Shown here piece after piece: positions 10,981 through 18,185 of a stretch of DNA of 31,668 nt. Location of the stretch: the IMG/VR virus record IMGVR_UViG_3300032291_002669, positions 1-31,668 of that record; one strand, written 5' to 3'. A model generated the notes under the pieces. It was not told the origin of the DNA. It saw nothing but the letters and a program-made list of their open reading frames with translations, and searched no databases. Position 1 is the first letter of the stretch; each line of letters opens with the position of its first letter. A program made the translations under genes and the position numbers. The stretch is from a virus.

Positions 10981-11187
10981 ATGACAATTAAAAAATTTGC
11001 GGGAATTGTAGATGGTGATATATTTACAATAATGACAATAGATACAGAGTATCAGGGTTCAGATGGAGAAGGCGGAGAAAGAATTGTTGCTGGACTATCT
11101 TCTAATCCTATTTTTGTAGAAGTTCCATCCAATCTTGATGTGAATATCAATTGGTCTTGGAATGGCACTGAGTTCGTAGAGGGATAA
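10981..11187 (+). CDS. 68-aa hypothetical protein, fibre-assembly-like
   Basis: A 68-aa protein starting MTIKKFAGIVDGDIFTIMTI. It ends VNINWSWNGTEFVEG, resembling the 'V..GW.y.G..F' ending of small proteins next to tail-fibre genes in cyanophages and other tailed phages. A strong AAAAGGAG Shine-Dalgarno is 8 nt before the ATG. It directly follows the giant adhesin and leads the modification-enzyme operon. A role in fibre assembly or binding is possible but unproven. Confidence 0.6.
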   Translation: MTIKKFAGIVDGDIFTIMTIDTEYQGSDGEGGERIVAGLSSNPIFVEVPSNLDVNINWSWNGTEFVEG

Positions 11188-11193
11188 CCCCCA

Positions 11194-11433
11194 ATGCCAG
11201 AAGAACTAAACCCTTGGCAAAAATATAAGGAAAACTTAGGACAAACCAGGCCTTGGGATCTTGTAAATCCTTCAACTGAATGGGCAAATTCTGATGTAGC
11301 AAAAGAAAGATACTCTATATGCAAAGCATGTCCAGAACTAATTAAAATGACAACTCAATGCAAAAAATGTGGATGTTTTATGTTTGCAAAAACAAAATTA
11401 GAAAAAGCAAGTTGCCCGTTAGGAAAATGGTAA
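11194..11433 (+). CDS. Cys-rich zinc-ribbon-like protein (CPLGKW type)
   Basis: A 79-aa protein. The C-terminal half has ICKACPELIKMTTQCKKCGC followed by CPLGKW: CxxC, CxxCxC and a last Cys, a likely double zinc-binding knuckle. Small viral proteins with 'C..CPe....C..CGC......CPlGKW' endings are common in aquatic phages, often near oxygenase or glycosyltransferase genes, but I know of no defined role. Its TAA overlaps the start of the oxygenase gene, so the two are translationally coupled. Confidence 0.66.
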   Translation: MPEELNPWQKYKENLGQTRPWDLVNPSTEWANSDVAKERYSICKACPELIKMTTQCKKCGCFMFAKTKLEKASCPLGKW

Positions 11434-12029
11434 TGAATAAAAAACAGTTAGCACCAGGAATATTTGTATATTCTGATGTAATTAAGGACTATGCAACTCT
11501 TGTTTCAGATATTGAAGAAGGCATTATTAGTGCAGGTAGAGAATGGATACCGTCATCAATCAAAAGCGATGATGTAGTAAAAATAGATACAGACTATAGG
11601 GATACTTTTACTTCAGTTATTCCATACTCTGAATCAATTATTGAAGATTTTACAAATTTGAATCAGGCATTTAATGCAACCCTATCAAACATATTTCTAA
11701 CTAATTTTGGAAATGCAGAAGCAAATTATAAAGCAGAGCACCAACTTGAAACTACATGGCATGACGACTATAGCATTTTAAAATATGGTGTTGGTCAGAA
11801 GTTTGTAAATCATATTGATGATCACAGAGACATACATAGAAGAATGTCTCTGGTTTATTATATTAATGATAATTATAGTGGTGGAGAAATTGTTTTCCCA
11901 AGATTTGATATAACATATAAACCAAAAGCAAATGAACTTCTTATTTTCCCATCAACCTATGTATATAATCATTCTGTTTTACCAGTAATAGAAGGAACTA
12001 GATATGCGGTAGTTAGTTGGTTAAAATGA
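11433..12029 (+). CDS. 2OG-Fe(II) oxygenase, prolyl 4-hydroxylase type
   Basis: A 198-aa protein starting MNKKQLAPGIFVYSDVIKDY. The double-stranded beta-helix core is clear: FVNHIDDH gives the HxD pair His127/Asp129, YSGGEIVFP (148-156) is the typical GGE..FP strand, YNHSV supplies the distal His180, and GTRYAVVSW gives Arg190 for 2-oxoglutarate. This family (P4Hc) hydroxylates prolyl or other residues using Fe(II), O2 and 2-oxoglutarate; the substrate here is inferred. The frame continues upstream to 11358, but ATG 11433 (TAATG overlap with the zinc-ribbon gene, AGGAAA upstream) is preferred. The neighbouring proline-rich fibres make fibre proline hydroxylation plausible. It overlaps the GT61 gene by 4 nt. 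Confidence 0.88.
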   Translation: MNKKQLAPGIFVYSDVIKDYATLVSDIEEGIISAGREWIPSSIKSDDVVKIDTDYRDTFTSVIPYSESIIEDFTNLNQAFNATLSNIFLTNFGNAEANYKAEHQLETTWHDDYSILKYGVGQKFVNHIDDHRDIHRRMSLVYYINDNYSGGEIVFPRFDITYKPKANELLIFPSTYVYNHSVLPVIEGTRYAVVSWLK

Positions 12030-13057
12030 TTTTGTCATGTGATGGTATTACCCAAGAAAAATTTTTTGATTATGTGTTTGACAGTGTATCTATTAGTAAC
12101 TTTTCTATAAAAAATGATGATGGGCCAGTAATGCAAATACCTGGAGAAACTTATTTATTTCAAACACACTCTGCATTTGGTCATTCAATGATGGACATAT
12201 ATGGACAATTTAAAATTTTACAGTTAAAATATAAAAATATAAAGCCATTTTTTTATGAAACCCAAAATGGATATTTCAATCAAAATAAAGTAACAATAGA
12301 CCAGATGTACTTTCTTGGATATGAAAATTCAGAAGTTTTTAATATTTCAGTTGGCAATTATTCTTTTGAAAAGGTAATAATGTTTTTTGATATGAACCTT
12401 ACATTCCCTCAAGAGTTTTACTCAGACAATGGGGCAACAAGATCACTGCAATATTTTCCATTTTGCACTTGTTTTGCAGGAGGAGGAAATGGGGAACTTC
12501 CCTGTGGAGAAAGCGAACATTTCAAGTATAACTATTTGGCAATAGATATTTTAAAAGAAAATTTTAAAGAATTTTATAATGACAAAAAAGAAGGAAACAT
12601 TTTTGTTTCAAGAGAAAGATTTAACAACTTTCGTAAAAGCCAGATTGAATTTTATTCAAACAAAGAAGTTCTGTCTGAGAAAGACAAAGGAGACTTCTTT
12701 TTTGCTAAATGGAGATACTGTGAAAAAGAAGACTCTATACAAAATAAATTTAAAGATAATGGATGGACAATTATCTATCCAGAAGATTACGGTTTAATAG
12801 AACAGATAAAAATCTTCAGTTCTGCAAAAAATATTGCAGGAACCTCTGGCACTTGGATATTTCATTCTTTTTGGGGGAACGAAGAAACAAACATGTTTGA
12901 AATTTCAGCAATTCCAAACCACAGATATCATTACAAAGAGTTTGCAGATTATGCGGGGATAAATCATTCTTATATTAATGTTGTTGATCTATCTGAAGAA
13001 GAGTCACTAAGTTTAATTCAAAAAAATATAGATAAAATAAGCAAGAGAGAGGTTTAA
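12026..13057 (+). CDS. GT61-type (DUF563) glycosyltransferase
   Basis: A 343-aa protein. Hallmarks of family 61 are present: HSAFGHSMMDIYGQF (about 48-62) near the N-terminus, NIFVSRERFNNFRK (191-204), and PEDYGLIEQIKIFSSAKNIA then GTSGTWIFHSFW (252-283), matching the 'pE.ls..eQi.lf..A..ivG.hGs.l.n..f' block. GT61 enzymes transfer sugars such as GlcNAc or xylose in O-linked protein and polysaccharide synthesis. ATG 12026 overlaps the oxygenase stop as ATGA; a TTG at 12017 is a less likely start. Tight coupling to the hydroxylase suggests both act on one substrate, possibly the (TPAV)n adhesin or a collagen-like fibre. Host-surface glycan modification is the main alternative. Confidence 0.82.
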   Translation: MILSCDGITQEKFFDYVFDSVSISNFSIKNDDGPVMQIPGETYLFQTHSAFGHSMMDIYGQFKILQLKYKNIKPFFYETQNGYFNQNKVTIDQMYFLGYENSEVFNISVGNYSFEKVIMFFDMNLTFPQEFYSDNGATRSLQYFPFCTCFAGGGNGELPCGESEHFKYNYLAIDILKENFKEFYNDKKEGNIFVSRERFNNFRKSQIEFYSNKEVLSEKDKGDFFFAKWRYCEKEDSIQNKFKDNGWTIIYPEDYGLIEQIKIFSSAKNIAGTSGTWIFHSFWGNEETNMFEISAIPNHRYHYKEFADYAGINHSYINVVDLSEEESLSLIQKNIDKISKREV

Positions 13058-13065
13058 AATATAAA

Positions 13066-13653
13066 ATGTCAGATACACCAGTAATAGATATGGAACTTGT
13101 TAGGCAAGCAATCGCTGAAAACAGAATTCACATATTTAAAGATGTATTTACGGACCTACCATCATTGGAAACAATTATGTCAATGGTTTCTAAATATGTT
13201 GATGAAGACTTAACTGCCTTCCCAGATAGATCATATCTTTTAAACGATTTTGTTGAGGGTGAGTCTTCTGACATGAGATTAAAATGTAGATTTTGGTCAA
13301 GAATGGCTTTTCAACTGTACGATCCAAAAGATCTTTATATGTCAATAATTCCAGAACTTGCCCCAGTAACTGAATGGGGGCTTTCTCAATACTCAGAAGA
13401 CATCTATACTGGAAACTTTTGTTTGGTATCTTTAATGAAAAACAGGGGAGTTGTAGGTAGCAAACATAGAGACTATGTTGATCAATTCCAGTGGGTAGTT
13501 AAGGGCGAAATGATTTGGCGTACTGGAGAGAACTTAGAGAATGAATACCATCTCGTAGAGGGAGACTTTGTATTTATTCCTAAAAACCTTGCTCATGAAG
13601 TTGAGACAATAAAGGCTCCAAGAGCAGCAATTAATTTAATATTAAGAAACTAA
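13066..13653 (+). CDS. JmjC/cupin-type 2OG oxygenase-like protein
   Basis: A 195-aa protein starting MSDTPVIDMELVRQAIAENR. KHRDYVDQFQWVVKGEMIWR (133-152) matches the JmjC/cupin-8 core 'HxDxxd.f.wqvkGrk.W', with His134/Asp136 as iron ligands. VEGDFVFIPKNLAHEVETI (164-182) gives the pGD..yiP..waHeV strand and third ligand His177. Enzymes of this fold hydroxylate protein side chains or demethylate lysines. It is the third enzyme in a row with the P4H-like and GT61 genes; 8 nt separate it from the GT gene, with GAGAGAGG upstream. The substrate is not known; a second hydroxylation of a fibre or of a host protein is plausible. A terminator hairpin follows. Confidence 0.72.
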   Translation: MSDTPVIDMELVRQAIAENRIHIFKDVFTDLPSLETIMSMVSKYVDEDLTAFPDRSYLLNDFVEGESSDMRLKCRFWSRMAFQLYDPKDLYMSIIPELAPVTEWGLSQYSEDIYTGNFCLVSLMKNRGVVGSKHRDYVDQFQWVVKGEMIWRTGENLENEYHLVEGDFVFIPKNLAHEVETIKAPRAAINLILRN

Positions 13654-13656
13654 AAA

Positions 13657-13687
13657 GCACCTACAGAGTTTTCTATAGGTGCCTCTA
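13657..13687. terminator. Bidirectional intrinsic terminator between convergent genes
   Basis: GCACCTA (13657-13663) pairs with TAGGTGC (13676-13682), with further AGA/TCT pairing inside. On the minus strand the stem is followed by TTTTT, so it mainly ends the leftward lysozyme-like gene. On the plus strand a weaker T/A-rich tail (CTCTAGTTATTAT) follows. Confidence 0.78.
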
Positions 13688-13698
13688 GTTATTATAAT

Positions 13699-14262
13699 TT
13701 ACTTAGGAAATTTGCTCATCCACATTCTGGTCTTAGGGGTAATGCCCTTCCAAGAAGACCAATCATCTCCACCCTTTGTCATGTAGTATACAATTTCTGC
13801 ATTCTTGACGGGATTAAATAGTTCAGCATTTGATTCAAGATCAAACTTAGTTCTACGATCAGGACCAAGTGTATCAATCATATTAATTTGGAACATACCA
13901 TAAGACGAGTCTCCAGTCTTGTGATTGCCATTAAAGGCCAATGGTCGTCCATTAGATTCCTTCTTTGCTACTGCCCAGGCTACTACAAGGTCATTACCCT
14001 TAAAGCCAACAAGAGAAAGCAGTTCTTTTAGTTCTAGATCAGTTAGAGAAACCTTATTCTCAAAACTCTCTAACTTTTTTGCCTTAGAAACCAAAAAAAC
14101 CTCTTTCGAGGTGGTTTCCGATGTCTGAGCCTGTTCCAGGCTAAGATTGTTCTTAGTATCAAGACTTGAAATAGCATTAGCAGAGTTTGACAAAACCGTT
14201 ACTAGTGCCACGATACTGAGTGTGCTAATGATCTCTTTGTTTCTTTCGATAAATTTAATCAT
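13699..14262 (-). CDS. Secreted lysozyme/transglycosylase-like endolysin
   Basis: A protein of 187 aa. Residues 1-30 form a signal peptide (basic MIKFIERNK, hydrophobic IISTLSIVALVTVL, SNSANA cleavage site), so export does not need a holin. The C-terminal part is lysozyme-fold: VAWAVAKKESNGRP (probable catalytic Glu102), TGDSSYGMFQINM (116-128), LGPDRR and GGDDWSSW. This is the pattern of goose-type lysozyme/SLT transglycosylase domains that cut peptidoglycan glycan strands. The linker 45-90 is charged and helical. ATG 14262 has a perfect AAGGAGG ribosome-binding site; the frame is open upstream to 14331 without support. It is the only leftward gene in the fibre module and has its own promoter. 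It may serve lysis, cell-wall entry or host wall remodelling. Confidence 0.8.
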   Translation of the reverse strand: MIKFIERNKEIISTLSIVALVTVLSNSANAISSLDTKNNLSLEQAQTSETTSKEVFLVSKAKKLESFENKVSLTDLELKELLSLVGFKGNDLVVAWAVAKKESNGRPLAFNGNHKTGDSSYGMFQINMIDTLGPDRRTKFDLESNAELFNPVKNAEIVYYMTKGGDDWSSWKGITPKTRMWMSKFPK

Positions 14263-14280
14263 AGTTTCCTCCTTAGAAAA

Positions 14281-14308
14281 CAATAACACCCTGGTAGGTG
14301 TTACTACC
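14281..14308 (-). promoter_or_regulatory. Leader with two mutually exclusive hairpins
   Basis: On the minus strand GGTAG-TAACAC-CTACC and AACACC-TACCAG-GGTGTT share bases, so only one can form; the second is followed by ATTGTTTTC. The arrangement resembles an attenuator upstream of the lysozyme-like gene, but may be chance. Confidence 0.3.
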
Positions 14309-14309
14309 A

Positions 14310-14338
14310 AGTATATCATGAGATTTTTCAAAAAGCAA
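14310..14338 (-). promoter_or_regulatory. Leftward promoter of the lysozyme-like gene
   Basis: On the minus strand TTGCTT (14338-14333), a 17-nt spacer, and TATACT (14315-14310) preceded by TGA (extended -10). A leader of about 40 nt with a strong ribosome-binding site follows, unlike the leaderless late genes. Confidence 0.7.
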
Positions 14339-14348
14339 CTTTAGAGGG

Positions 14349-14357
14349 TGGTATAAT
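14349..14357 (+). promoter_or_regulatory. Leaderless late promoter (TGG-TATAAT, 7 nt, ATG)
   Basis: GGGTGG-TATAAT-AAAGATT-ATG 14365. It is divergent from the lysozyme promoter only 11 bp away. Confidence 0.66.
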
Positions 14358-14364
14358 AAAGATT

Positions 14365-14913
14365 ATGCCACAGTATGCATCTAACTATCCTACCTCACTA
14401 TCATACCCTATTGCCTCAGATCCCGTGAACGTACACGGAGACTTTAAAGTAATGGTTGATGCTTTAAATAACATTCTTCCTCCCTTGGGTTACGGGGCAG
14501 CATATATTGATGTTAGAAATACCACAGGACTTTCCATTCCACAAGGTGTTCCAGTTTTTATTAGTGGAAGCATTTCTGGAAAATCTTTAATTCAAAAATA
14601 TGATCCATCAAATGTCTCTCACAACCCAAATGTTCCGATTCTTGGTTTGGTAAAAAATGATATTCCACATAATAATAATGGTCTTGTTATTGTCTCTGGT
14701 GTAATTCAAATGAATACAACAAGTTTGGGTTCTGCTGGAACAAAGGTTTATGTAGACAACACTGGAACTCTTGTTTCAGGTCGTCCATCTACTGGTCCAG
14801 CAAGATATATTGCAGTTGTTGCAATTCAGGCAACCCTTGAACTTGGTGGAATGCTTATTGTTCAAACAAAAGGCAACGGTACCTGGGGAGCCCTTAAAGA
14901 CGGGTTGTCGTGA
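14365..14913 (+). CDS. Putative fibre/virion surface protein
   Basis: A 182-aa protein starting MPQYASNYPTSLSYPIASDP. The core AYIDVRNTTGLSIPQGVPVF followed by ILGLVKNDIPHNNNGLVIV, GVIQMNTTSLGSAGTKVYVD and NTGTLVSGRP is a pattern found in aquatic phage fibre proteins: 'vrN.tG..i.kG.pVyisg', 'ilG....di..g..G.v', 'G.v..l.Ts....G..vyv...G.l...P'. It is likely a beta-rich capsid- or tail-decorating domain. The start is leaderless. Its TGA supplies the TG of the next extended -10. Confidence 0.62.
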   Translation: MPQYASNYPTSLSYPIASDPVNVHGDFKVMVDALNNILPPLGYGAAYIDVRNTTGLSIPQGVPVFISGSISGKSLIQKYDPSNVSHNPNVPILGLVKNDIPHNNNGLVIVSGVIQMNTTSLGSAGTKVYVDNTGTLVSGRPSTGPARYIAVVAIQATLELGGMLIVQTKGNGTWGALKDGLS

Positions 14914-14919
14914 TATAAT
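14911..14919 (+). promoter_or_regulatory. Leaderless late promoter using the upstream stop codon
   Basis: TGA-TATAAT-AACATT-ATG. The TGA (14911-14913) is both the stop of the upstream gene and the extended -10 TGN. Six bases lie before ATG 14926. Confidence 0.7.
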
Positions 14920-14925
14920 AACATT

Positions 14926-15309
14926 ATGGCTACCTTTAGAAATCAACCCACAGACTCTTATGCACTAGGTGCTGCTCCACCAGAAATTCGTTGGACAGTT
15001 GTTCGTGGTGATTCAGCAGCCTTTCGTGTTTATGTAACCAACGATGCAAGAGAGCCACTTCTTCTTGAAGACTGGCAAGTTAAAATGGACATTCGTCGTA
15101 ATGCAAGCCTTGTTCTTTCTTTGTCTCCTCAACCAATTGAGTTTCAAGATACAGAGGGAAGTTTTACTGTAAATCTTACATCCTCACAATCTGAACTTCT
15201 TCAGACAGGAGACATCTTCGATATTCAACTCACAGAACTTCTATCAGAAGGCAGAGTTTGGACGGTAGCCAAAGGGTCAATGGTTATTATTGAAGACGTA
15301 ACACAGTAA
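14926..15309 (+). CDS. LtfC/BppU-like tail protein (copy 2)
   Basis: A 127-aa protein. IRWTVVRGDSAAFRVYVTND followed by LEDWQVKMDIRRNAS matches copy 1 at 5332 (QWSVVRGDTGTLRVEFYEDN) in its N-terminal beta-sandwich. It ends EGRVWTVAKGSMVIIEDVTQ, also paralleling the end of copy 1 (TVWTPVIGTIQVLGDIT). It probably forms an attachment domain for the following fibres, and is coupled by TAATG overlap to the next gene. Confidence 0.64.
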   Translation: MATFRNQPTDSYALGAAPPEIRWTVVRGDSAAFRVYVTNDAREPLLLEDWQVKMDIRRNASLVLSLSPQPIEFQDTEGSFTVNLTSSQSELLQTGDIFDIQLTELLSEGRVWTVAKGSMVIIEDVTQ

Positions 15310-15515
15310 TGCCAACACATCAATTAGCACATGCACAAGTACAAGAACTTGATTTAAGACGAGTTCGTATAGATCACATACAACCAAAAGCAAGAGTTCA
15401 AGAGGTTTTGCCATTTAGAGTTCAGTTTATTAACGTAAGTGTGTTTGGATATTCAAAAACAAACCCAGCGCCAATCCCACTTCAGGTTATTGGCTACAGC
15501 AACTATATTCTTTAA
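15309..15515 (+). CDS. 68-aa putative fibre accessory protein
   Basis: A 68-aa protein starting MPTHQLAHAQVQELDLRRVR. The last half, VLPFRVQFINVSVFGYSKTN followed by PAPIPLQVIGYSNYIL, has a strongly patterned '(F)RV.F.Ni...Gy....P.PI...vIGy.NYI' ending that I associate with small conserved proteins in phage fibre clusters. No function is known. ATG 15309 overlaps the previous stop, so it is probably expressed with the LtfC-like protein. Confidence 0.6.
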   Translation: MPTHQLAHAQVQELDLRRVRIDHIQPKARVQEVLPFRVQFINVSVFGYSKTNPAPIPLQVIGYSNYIL

Positions 15516-15533
15516 TAGTATTATTAAAAGGGG

Positions 15534-15542
15534 TGTTATAAT
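15534..15542 (+). promoter_or_regulatory. Leaderless late promoter (TGT-TATAAT, 6 nt, ATG)
   Basis: GGGTGT-TATAAT-TACCAC-ATG, with six bases before ATG 15549 and no Shine-Dalgarno. Confidence 0.68.
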
Positions 15543-15548
15543 TACCAC

Positions 15549-15995
15549 ATGGCTAAAATATCAGTTTCAAACGTAAAGTCCCTGTTTCAGACAGGTGATA
15601 GACCAACTCAAGAAAATTATGTAGACCTAATTGATACAGCAACTGCTCAAGCAACAGATTTGGGTTCAGCAGGTAACAATGAAGGTACTGTCTATTCTGT
15701 AGAAAATGTAACTGTGATTGATAACTTTGATGCCACTGTCTGGCGCATGGTCAAGTACATTATTTCAATAGCAAAGACCACTGCAGGGGACAACAAGTTC
15801 TATGCAACTGAATTAACAATTCTTGTTGACGGTACAAATGTAAACGTCAGCGAGTACGGAACAATCGACAATGATGGGAATATTGGCACCATTAATGTCT
15901 CTCGCACTGGAAATACCGTGGCTATATCAGTCACTCCAGATCCTGCGATCAAGCCAGTCACAGTTCGTTACGCACGAATTGGACTTAAGGCATAA
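15549..15995 (+). CDS. Short tail-fibre-type protein
   Basis: A 148-aa protein starting MAKISVSNVKSLFQTGDRPT. The C-terminal 90 residues (KYIISIAKTTAGDNKFYATE ... VSEYGTIDNDGNIGTINVSR ... VRYARIGLKA) align by eye with the C-terminal domain of the next fibre (YLVKVANGNHTEISKVLLTL ... ITEYGIVGTNGSLATVSAAI). This looks like a knob domain found at the ends of T4-like cyanophage fibres. It may be a free copy or a co-assembling form of that domain. Confidence 0.62.
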   Translation: MAKISVSNVKSLFQTGDRPTQENYVDLIDTATAQATDLGSAGNNEGTVYSVENVTVIDNFDATVWRMVKYIISIAKTTAGDNKFYATELTILVDGTNVNVSEYGTIDNDGNIGTINVSRTGNTVAISVTPDPAIKPVTVRYARIGLKA

Positions 15996-16012
15996 CTAAG
16001 GAGATATAAAAA

Positions 16013-17689
16013 ATGGCAACAGTAAATAAAGATTTTAAAATTAAGAGTGGTTTAGTCGTTGAAGGTTCATCAGCAACCGTAGGTGGCTTTAATGTTCTTA
16101 CAAAGAAGCAAGACGATCAAGACTACATTGTTGGTCTGATTGGTGGTACAGCAACATCTGCTAACACTGCAAACACAGTTGTAAAGCGTGATGCATCAGG
16201 TAACTTTGCTGCAGGAACAATTACAGCAACAGTAACTGGTACAGTATCAAGTCTTTCAAACCATGACACTGCAGACCTTGCAGAAAATGCAACAAATAAG
16301 TACTTTACAGATGCTCGTGCAATTTCTGCAACAGCAGCATCATATGATGTAATCGGTGCTGCAGCAGCAGCAAAGACTGCAGCAGAAGCAACAGCATCAG
16401 CAGATGCAACATCAAAGGCAAATGCTGCACAGTCTGCAGCAGAAGCCACCGCAGCAGCAGATGCTACTTCAAAGGCTAACACTGCAAAGTCAGAGGCTAT
16501 CTCTGCAGCAGCAACAGATGCTACTACAAAGGCCAACAACGCAGTAACTTCAGCAAATAGTTACACAGATACAGCAATCTCAACAGAGGTTTCAAACCGT
16601 AACTCTGCTATTACATCTGCAATCTCAACAGAGGTTACAAATCGTAACACAGCAATTACTAACGCTGTAGCAGCAGTTGTTGACGCAGCACCTGCAGCAC
16701 TTGACACTCTCAATGAATTGGCTGCAGCACTTGCTAATTCACCAGACACAGTATCAAACCTTACAACTCTTGTTGGAACAAAGGCTCCACTAGCATCACC
16801 AGCATTGACTGGCGTACCTACAGCCCCAACAGCAGCAGCAGATACAAGCACAACTCAGATTGCTACAACAGCATTTGCTAAGGCAGAGGCTGACGCAGCA
16901 CAGGCTGCAGCAGAGGCTACAGCATCAGCAGATGCTACAAGCAAGGCTAACGCTGCACAGGCAGCAGCAGAAGCAACTGCTTCAGCAGATGCAACTACAA
17001 AGGCTAATAATGCTAAGTCAGGTGCAGAAGCAACTGCTTCAGCAGACGCTACTACTAAGGCTAACGCAGCCCAGGCAGCAGCAATTGCACACGCAGATGC
17101 ACTTACAACATCTGATGTAGCAGAAGGATCAGCACAGTACTTCACAGATGCTCGTGCTAAGTCTTCAGCAGCAGCCCTTTTGACTGGTGCAACACTTTCA
17201 AACATTACAATTACAGGAACAGGTGCAGGACTTACTATTACCGCAGAAAACGGTGTAGCAGATTCTACAACATCTGATCTTGCAGAAGGTTCACGACTAT
17301 ACTTCACAGATGCTCGTGCAGTAGATGCTCTTGAAGCAGTTGTTCCAAACTTCACAGCAGTTGAGTTAAACTCAGTTGCTAAGCAGGTTGCAGCAACTCT
17401 ATCAGCACCAACAGCAGGAGTTCAGACAGCCCACGCTTTCGCAAAGGCTGACTACCGTTCAGCAGAATACCTTGTAAAGGTAGCCAATGGAAATCACACA
17501 GAAATTTCAAAGGTTCTTTTGACACTTGATTCTACTGATGGAATTGCAATCACTGAGTACGGAATTGTTGGAACTAATGGTTCACTTGCAACAGTTTCAG
17601 CAGCAATCTCAGGAGCAAATGTACAACTTCTAGTAACAACTGCCAACAACACTTCAACAGTGACTGTTGTCGGAACACTACTTGCGTAA
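16013..17689 (+). CDS. Ala-rich coiled-coil tail fibre
   Basis: A 558-aa protein. The N-terminus, MATVNKDFKIKSGLVVEGSS, recurs in the next gene. The central part is Ala/Thr/Ser-rich with repeated AAEATASADATSKANAA-type heptad-like units, NKYFTDARA-type motifs (three copies) and a PLASPALTGVPTAP segment seen in many phage fibres. The C-terminal knob (about 450-558) matches the protein at 15549. It is very likely a trimeric long fibre. A GGAGAT ribosome-binding site lies 9 nt upstream; it sits 17 nt after 15995 and is probably co-transcribed with it. Confidence 0.82.
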   Translation: MATVNKDFKIKSGLVVEGSSATVGGFNVLTKKQDDQDYIVGLIGGTATSANTANTVVKRDASGNFAAGTITATVTGTVSSLSNHDTADLAENATNKYFTDARAISATAASYDVIGAAAAAKTAAEATASADATSKANAAQSAAEATAAADATSKANTAKSEAISAAATDATTKANNAVTSANSYTDTAISTEVSNRNSAITSAISTEVTNRNTAITNAVAAVVDAAPAALDTLNELAAALANSPDTVSNLTTLVGTKAPLASPALTGVPTAPTAAADTSTTQIATTAFAKAEADAAQAAAEATASADATSKANAAQAAAEATASADATTKANNAKSGAEATASADATTKANAAQAAAIAHADALTTSDVAEGSAQYFTDARAKSSAAALLTGATLSNITITGTGAGLTITAENGVADSTTSDLAEGSRLYFTDARAVDALEAVVPNFTAVELNSVAKQVAATLSAPTAGVQTAHAFAKADYRSAEYLVKVANGNHTEISKVLLTLDSTDGIAITEYGIVGTNGSLATVSAAISGANVQLLVTTANNTSTVTVVGTLLA

Positions 17690-17724
17690 TAAAAAATAAA
17701 AATAGTTGGAAGAGGGAGCAGTAA

Positions 17725-18177
17725 ATGGCAACAGTCGATAAAGACTTCAGAGTCAAGAATGGATTAGTCGTAGCAAACGGCGGTACATTCGGAAGTGCAG
17801 TGACAGTAGGAGCACCTACACAAGATTCACATGCAGCAACTAAGGAGTATGTAGATTCTCTATCAGGAATGGCTGTATCATCAACTGCTCCTTCTTCACC
17901 AACTAATGGAACACAGTGGTTAGACACTGGAACAAATAGAGTTAATTTCTATTACAATGGAGCATGGTATACCCAGGCAACTATTGATGATACAAATAAT
18001 TTACCACAGCACATTCACGATACCGCAATTGATGGAACTGGTTTCATAGTATCCCAGTTCTATGAAGGTGGATCATTCAACAGCCCATTGGGTGTAGGTT
18101 TGGATGCAGGTGGCCCCTCTACAACAGAGTGGACAGTTGTATTCGATGGCGGTAGCGTAGTAGATAACTTCAATTAA
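17725..18177 (+). CDS. Fibre-related protein
   Basis: A 150-aa protein starting MATVDKDFRVKNGLVVANGG, paralogous to the start of the upstream fibre. It then has VTVGAPTQDSHAATKEYVDS, the 'p....aAtKeYVD' motif of phage fibre repeats, and PTNGTQWLDTGTNRVNFYYN. The C-terminus WTVVFDGGSVVDNFN is Gly-rich. It is probably a short fibre or a fibre-tip accessory. GAGGGAG is its ribosome-binding site. Confidence 0.66.
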   Translation: MATVDKDFRVKNGLVVANGGTFGSAVTVGAPTQDSHAATKEYVDSLSGMAVSSTAPSSPTNGTQWLDTGTNRVNFYYNGAWYTQATIDDTNNLPQHIHDTAIDGTGFIVSQFYEGGSFNSPLGVGLDAGGPSTTEWTVVFDGGSVVDNFN

Positions 18178-18185
18178 AAATTGGA

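Noticed and set aside
16123-17355. Ala/Val-rich leftward ORFs and Gln-rich +2-frame ORFs across the coiled-coil fibre
   Set aside because: Typical shadows of GCA-rich repeats (GCAGCAGC) in other frames; no ribosome-binding sites.
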